Source: an uncultured bacterium
GTDB taxonomy: Bacteria > Bacillota_I > Bacilli_A > RF39 > UBA660
Direction of reading: 5' to 3'
DNA: 7,865 nucleotides
Assembly: GCA_949286645.1 (NCBI GenBank)
Contig: CASEDN010000159.1
Location: forward strand, 1 to 7,865
The notes under the pieces were generated by a model that saw only the letters and a program-made list of their open reading frames with translations, searched no databases and was not told the DNA's origin. The position numbers and the translations under genes are program-made. The stretch's first letter is position 1. Each line of letters opens with the position of its first letter. Shown piece after piece: positions 4,966 to 7,865 of this stretch.

Positions 4966-7069
4966 ATTTACTATTAACTAATTGTAATTCATTATCAACC
5001 ACATCAAAAGTAACAGTCACTCCATATTTTATAGTACCTTTAATAAGTTCATGAGCAAGTAAACTTTCAATTGTTTTACTAACTTCACGTTTTAAAGGTC
5101 TAGCACCATAATTAACATCATAACCAGCATCAACTAAATAATCTTTCGCCTTGTCAGTTAATTTAATATGAATATCATTCATACTTAAACGATTCTCTAT
5201 ATCGGAAACAATCTTATCTAATATTTGATATATAACATCTTTAGTAAGAGGTTTAAAGACAATTACTTCATCTATACGGTTAATAAATTCAGGTCTAAAG
5301 TGACTTCTAAGTTCATTCATAACCTTACTAGTATCACCATCTAAAATATATTCACTACCTAAATTAGATGTCATAATAATAATAGTATTTTTAAAGTCCA
5401 CAGTTCTACCATTAGAATCAGTAATTCTACCATCATCAAGTATTTGTAATAAAAGATTTAATACTTCAGGATGAGCTTTCTCAATCTCATCAAATAAAAC
5501 TATACTATATGGATTACGTCTAACTGCCTCAGTAAGTTGTCCACCTTCTTCATAACCTACATATCCTGGAGGAGAGCCAATTAAACGACTTACACTAAAC
5601 TTCTCCATATATTCACTCATATCAATTCGAACCATGTGTTTTTCATCATCAAAAAGTTCATAAGCAAGAGTTCTAGCTACTTCAGTTTTACCCACACCAG
5701 TAGGACCTAAAAATATAAATGAACCTATAGGTCTATTAGGATCTTTTATCCCACTACGAGATTTAATTATCGCTTCACTTACTAAATGTAGCGCTTCATC
5801 TTGTCCCATAACACGATTTTTCATACTATTCTCAAGATTAAGAAGTTTCTCTTTCTCACTACTAACTAACTTACTTAAAGGAATATTAGTCATTTTAGAA
5901 ATAACACTAGCAATATCTTCTTCCGTAACGTTATCACTAAGTAATTTCATTTCATCTTTACTCTTTAACTCTTCAAGCTCTTTCTCTAATTTAGGAATAG
6001 TACCATGTTGAAGTTTAGCTGAGTTTTCCAAGTCATATTTATTAAGCGCTTGTTCAAGCTCAAATCTAGCTTTTTCAATTTCTTTCTTCTTAGATTGTAT
6101 CTTATCATTAAGACCTTTCTCTTCTTCCCAAGCCTCTTTATATTCTTTCTCCCTAGCTTTTAATTCACCAAGTTCTTTATCTATCTCATCTTTTCTCTTC
6201 ATAGATAACTGATCTTTCTCTTTTTTTATCGCTTGTCTTTCAATTTCAAGTCGCATAATTTTACGAGTTAATGAATCAAGAGCATTAGGAACAGAGTCCA
6301 TTTGAACACGAATAGTTGCACAAGCTTCATCAACTAAATCTATCGCTTTATCTGGTAAATATCTATCAGTAATATAACGATTTGATAAAGTAGCAGCTGC
6401 TACTAATGCTTTATCATGAATAGTAACACCATGATGTATTTCAAAGCGTTCTTTTAATCCACGAAGTATAGTAATAGTATCTTCCACACTAGGTTCTTTT
6501 ACAATAATCTTTTGAAAACGGCGTTCCAAAGCACCATCTTTCTCAATATACTTACGGTATTCATTTAAAGTAGTAGCCCCAATTACATGAATCTCACCAC
6601 GAGCAAGCATTGGTTTTAATATATTAGAAGTATCCATAGCACCTTCCATATTGCCAGAACCAACTATTGTATGGATTTCGTCAATAAACATAATAATAGA
6701 GCCTTCACTTTTCTTAACTTCATTTAAAACATTTTTTAAACGTTCCTCAAATTCACCACGGTATTTTGCACCTGCGACTAAACTAGCCATATCTAATTCC
6801 CAAATAGTTTTATTTTTAAGACTAGCAGGAACATCACCACGCTCTATCCTAACAGCAAGACCCTCAACTATAGCAGTTTTACCAACACCAGGTTCTCCAA
6901 TTAAAACAGGATTATTCTTAGTACGACGAGATAAAACTCTTGTTATACTACGAATCTCCTCATCACGACCAATAACAGGATCAACCTTGCCATCTTTAAC
7001 CGATTCATTTATATTACGACCATATTTTTCTAAAACATTCTCATTTTCTTCATTTGGATTTTGATACAT
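4964..7069 (-). CDS. clpB: ATP-dependent disaggregase ClpB lacking the N-terminal domain
   Basis: A 701-aa hexameric AAA+ disaggregase that, with DnaK/DnaJ/GrpE, threads aggregated proteins through its pore. It has AAA domain 1 with Walker A GEPGVGKT (58-65), pore loop GAKYRGEFEER (100-110), Walker B IMFIDEIH (126-133) and arginine finger ALERRFQ. The long coiled-coil M domain (about 290-400) distinguishes ClpB from ClpC/ClpA. AAA domain 2 has Walker A GPTGVGKT (455-462), pore loop GYVGYEEGG, Walker B VLFDEIEKA and TSNLGSEY. The usual ~145-residue Clp_N domain is absent: the protein opens with a short linker, NVLEKYGRNINE. The start at 7069 follows AAGGAG by 9 nt. The in-frame ATG at 7120 lies inside the CIRCE operator and upstream of the -10 box, so it is rejected. 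ClpB of this shape is known from Mycoplasma. Expression is probably heat-inducible. Confidence 0.96.
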   Translation of the reverse strand: MYQNPNEENENVLEKYGRNINESVKDGKVDPVIGRDEEIRSITRVLSRRTKNNPVLIGEPGVGKTAIVEGLAVRIERGDVPASLKNKTIWELDMASLVAGAKYRGEFEERLKNVLNEVKKSEGSIIMFIDEIHTIVGSGNMEGAMDTSNILKPMLARGEIHVIGATTLNEYRKYIEKDGALERRFQKIIVKEPSVEDTITILRGLKERFEIHHGVTIHDKALVAAATLSNRYITDRYLPDKAIDLVDEACATIRVQMDSVPNALDSLTRKIMRLEIERQAIKKEKDQLSMKRKDEIDKELGELKAREKEYKEAWEEEKGLNDKIQSKKKEIEKARFELEQALNKYDLENSAKLQHGTIPKLEKELEELKSKDEMKLLSDNVTEEDIASVISKMTNIPLSKLVSSEKEKLLNLENSMKNRVMGQDEALHLVSEAIIKSRSGIKDPNRPIGSFIFLGPTGVGKTEVARTLAYELFDDEKHMVRIDMSEYMEKFSVSRLIGSPPGYVGYEEGGQLTEAVRRNPYSIVLFDEIEKAHPEVLNLLLQILDDGRITDSNGRTVDFKNTIIIMTSNLGSEYILDGDTSKVMNELRSHFRPEFINRIDEVIVFKPLTKDVIYQILDKIVSDIENRLSMNDIHIKLTDKAKDYLVDAGYDVNYGARPLKREVSKTIESLLAHELIKGTIKYGVTVTFDVVDNELQLVNSK

Positions 7070-7098
7070 AATACATCTCTCCTTTCTAACATATACAT

Positions 7099-7127
7099 AG
7101 TATACAGCATGCTTTAGCACTTGTCAA
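7099..7127 (-). promoter_or_regulatory. Sigma-A promoter of clpB
   Basis: On the minus strand TTGACA (7127-7122) and TATACT (7104-7099) are separated by exactly 17 nt. The -35 is consensus and the -10 differs at one position. Transcription should start near 7092, giving a leader of about 22 nt with the AAAGGAG ribosome site. The -35 box lies wholly within the CIRCE spacer, so repressor and RNA polymerase would compete directly. Confidence 0.85.
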
Positions 7128-7140
7128 GCACGAGTGCTAA
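7114..7140. promoter_or_regulatory. CIRCE operator (HrcA binding site)
   Basis: The inverted repeat TTAGCACTT, a 9-nt spacer, then GAGTGCTAA matches the CIRCE consensus TTAGCACTC-N9-GAGTGCTAA with a single mismatch in the left arm. It overlaps the clpB -35 box. In low-GC Gram-positive bacteria the HrcA repressor binds this element and releases it when chaperonin is occupied, so clpB here is predicted to be in the HrcA heat-shock regulon. hrcA itself is not in the window. Confidence 0.95.
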
Positions 7141-7183
7141 TTTTTTTAAAAAATATATAATCAAGCATACTTCTTTATAACAT

Positions 7184-7211
7184 ACTAGATTATAGACTAT
7201 CTACTAGATTA
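7184..7211. repeat. Direct repeat ACTAGATTA x2 upstream of clpB
   Basis: ACTAGATTA occurs at 7184-7192 and 7203-7211, 19 bp apart start to start. Between them is a short TAGA/TCTA inverted repeat. On the minus strand the first copy overlaps a TATAAT (7194-7189) with only a poor TTGTTT-like box 16 nt upstream, so it could be a second, weak clpB promoter. The 132 bp from 7141 to 7272 hold no gene and no convincing terminator for the gene to the right. Confidence 0.35.
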
Positions 7212-7272
7212 AACAAATCATATCAAAATATAATTTTTAAGTTTGTTCAAATTTCTTTTGCTCATCCAGTTC

Positions 7273-7865
7273 TTATGGACTAGTCGCGATCATCACAAGA
7301 CGAAACGAAAAACTACCATGATTAGCACCGTCAGTACCACCATCTTCGATTGTAAATCTAGAAGGAGTAAAAGCAAAAATTCCTACCATGACACTATTAT
7401 TTGCATAATAACCGCCACACAATAACCACATATATTGTTCACTAACCATAACATTATAGTCATTATACCAACCTGGTGTTTCTGATAACCCATGAGATAG
7501 ACATTCACTTCCATTACAAGCGGTTAAAAGATTATCTGTTGTATATTTGTCATAGTATTTAGCCTCTGGCATTGAAACGAAGCCACTACGTCCTACTATG
7601 TCATTATAGTTTCCCATTACATATTCCCAAGCACCACCTGACATATCATATATCCCATAGATATTTCCTGTTGTACTTGCCCCTGTTCCATTTATCTCTA
7701 CATTGTATTGATATTGACATCCATAATCTGTATTATTATTTGGCGGAGTACCATAACTGCATCCTGTTATATATTGATCACTTTTATTTTGATAAATCTC
7801 TTTATTGGCATCTGTAAAGTTTGTATTTCCTAACTTTCCATATTTACTTTGAGATAGGTATGCTA
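7273..7865 (-). CDS. C-terminal part of a surface protein with FGE-sulfatase/C-type-lectin-like fold (runs off right edge)
   Basis: The last 197 codons of a gene whose start lies beyond the window. The visible part reads YLSQSKYGKLGN, TGCSYGTPP, GASTTGNIYGIYDMSGGAWEYVMG, then SETPGWYNDYN, QYMWLLCGGYY, VGIFAF and SFRLVMIATSP before the stop. GxYDMxGxxWE and a C-terminal SFRLV are the hallmarks of the formylglycine-generating-enzyme/C-type-lectin fold. Very similar C-terminal domains are, as I recall, common and multicopy in uncultured gut Mollicutes/RF39, often behind a pseudopilin-like N-terminus. Five cysteines suggest an exported, disulfide-bonded domain. Catalysis is not implied, because the fold is widely used for ligand binding. 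It lies upstream of clpB on the same strand with a 132-bp gap containing the clpB promoter, so it is probably a separate unit. The ATG at 7644 is internal, not the start. Confidence 0.65.
   Translation of the reverse strand, partial: AYLSQSKYGKLGNTNFTDANKEIYQNKSDQYITGCSYGTPPNNNTDYGCQYQYNVEINGTGASTTGNIYGIYDMSGGAWEYVMGNYNDIVGRSGFVSMPEAKYYDKYTTDNLLTACNGSECLSHGLSETPGWYNDYNVMVSEQYMWLLCGGYYANNSVMVGIFAFTPSRFTIEDGGTDGANHGSFSFRLVMIATSP

Noticed and set aside
6651..7064. 137-codon plus-strand open frame opposite clpB
   Set aside because: It is antisense to the conserved first AAA domain and has no ribosome site or recognisable protein features.
7070..7120. Extended N-terminus of ClpB from ATG at 7120
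   Set aside because: It starts inside CIRCE and upstream of the -10 box, and the extra residues resemble no Clp domain; ATG 7069 has AAGGAG.
7211..7256. Hairpin AACAAA/TTTGTT as terminator of the right-edge gene
   Set aside because: Six A-T-rich pairs around a loop of about 25 nt with no following T-run on the minus strand.
7243..7425. 60-codon plus-strand open frame near the clpB upstream region
   Set aside because: Mostly antisense to the C-terminus of the surface-protein gene; no ribosome site.
7572..7817. 81-codon plus-strand open frame at the right edge
   Set aside because: The His/Tyr/Leu-rich translation is the mirror of the conserved minus-strand surface-protein frame.

Overview
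The window looks like chromosomal DNA of a low-GC, Gram-positive-type bacterium (roughly 30% G+C by eye, strong AGGAGG-type ribosome sites, sigma-A-like promoters, a CIRCE heat-shock operator, sortase-anchored surface protein). A ClpB without its N-terminal domain and a C-terminal fragment of a GNIYGIYDMSGGAWEYVMG-type surface protein recall uncultured, reduced-genome gut Bacilli (RF39/Mollicutes-like lineages). That placement rests on remembered family resemblance, not a search. Nothing suggests TGA is read as tryptophan: tryptophans are TGG and the frames have normal lengths.

Layout, left to right. (1) On the minus strand lies a housekeeping block, read right to left: thymidylate kinase (2053-2712), then formate--tetrahydrofolate ligase fhs (374-1969), then the first 118 codons of a CorA-like metal transporter that runs off the left edge. 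fhs and the CorA-like gene are 18 nt apart and probably share a transcript. A weak hairpin with a T-run and a -10 box lie between tmk and fhs. (2) An AT-rich divergent intergenic region of about 210 bp holds promoters for both directions. (3) A plus-strand two-gene surface cassette follows: a secreted thioester-domain adhesin with two Cna-B/SpaA-like domains and a C-terminal sorting signal (2926-4419), and a small sortase (4397-4942) whose frame starts inside the last codons of its presumed substrate. (4) A perfect 11-bp hairpin covers the convergent stop codons of the sortase and clpB and can terminate both. (5) clpB (4964-7069) is on the minus strand, with a promoter whose -35 box lies inside a CIRCE operator, so HrcA control is strongly indicated. 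(6) About 130 bp of AT-rich DNA without a gene follows. (7) The right edge holds the 3' part of a minus-strand gene for a probable surface protein with a formylglycine-generating-enzyme/C-type-lectin-like fold.

Functionally, the minus-strand genes are core metabolism (one-carbon folate, dTTP synthesis), metal transport and protein disaggregation. The accessory interest is the adhesin-sortase pair. The adhesin appears to have a Cys-Gln thioester for covalent attachment to a host or environmental surface, one Cna-B domain with a complete Lys/Asn/Glu isopeptide set and one in which the Glu is replaced by Gln, plus a VPNTS sorting motif. The adjacent sortase has the catalytic His and Cys but no arginine at the usual third position.
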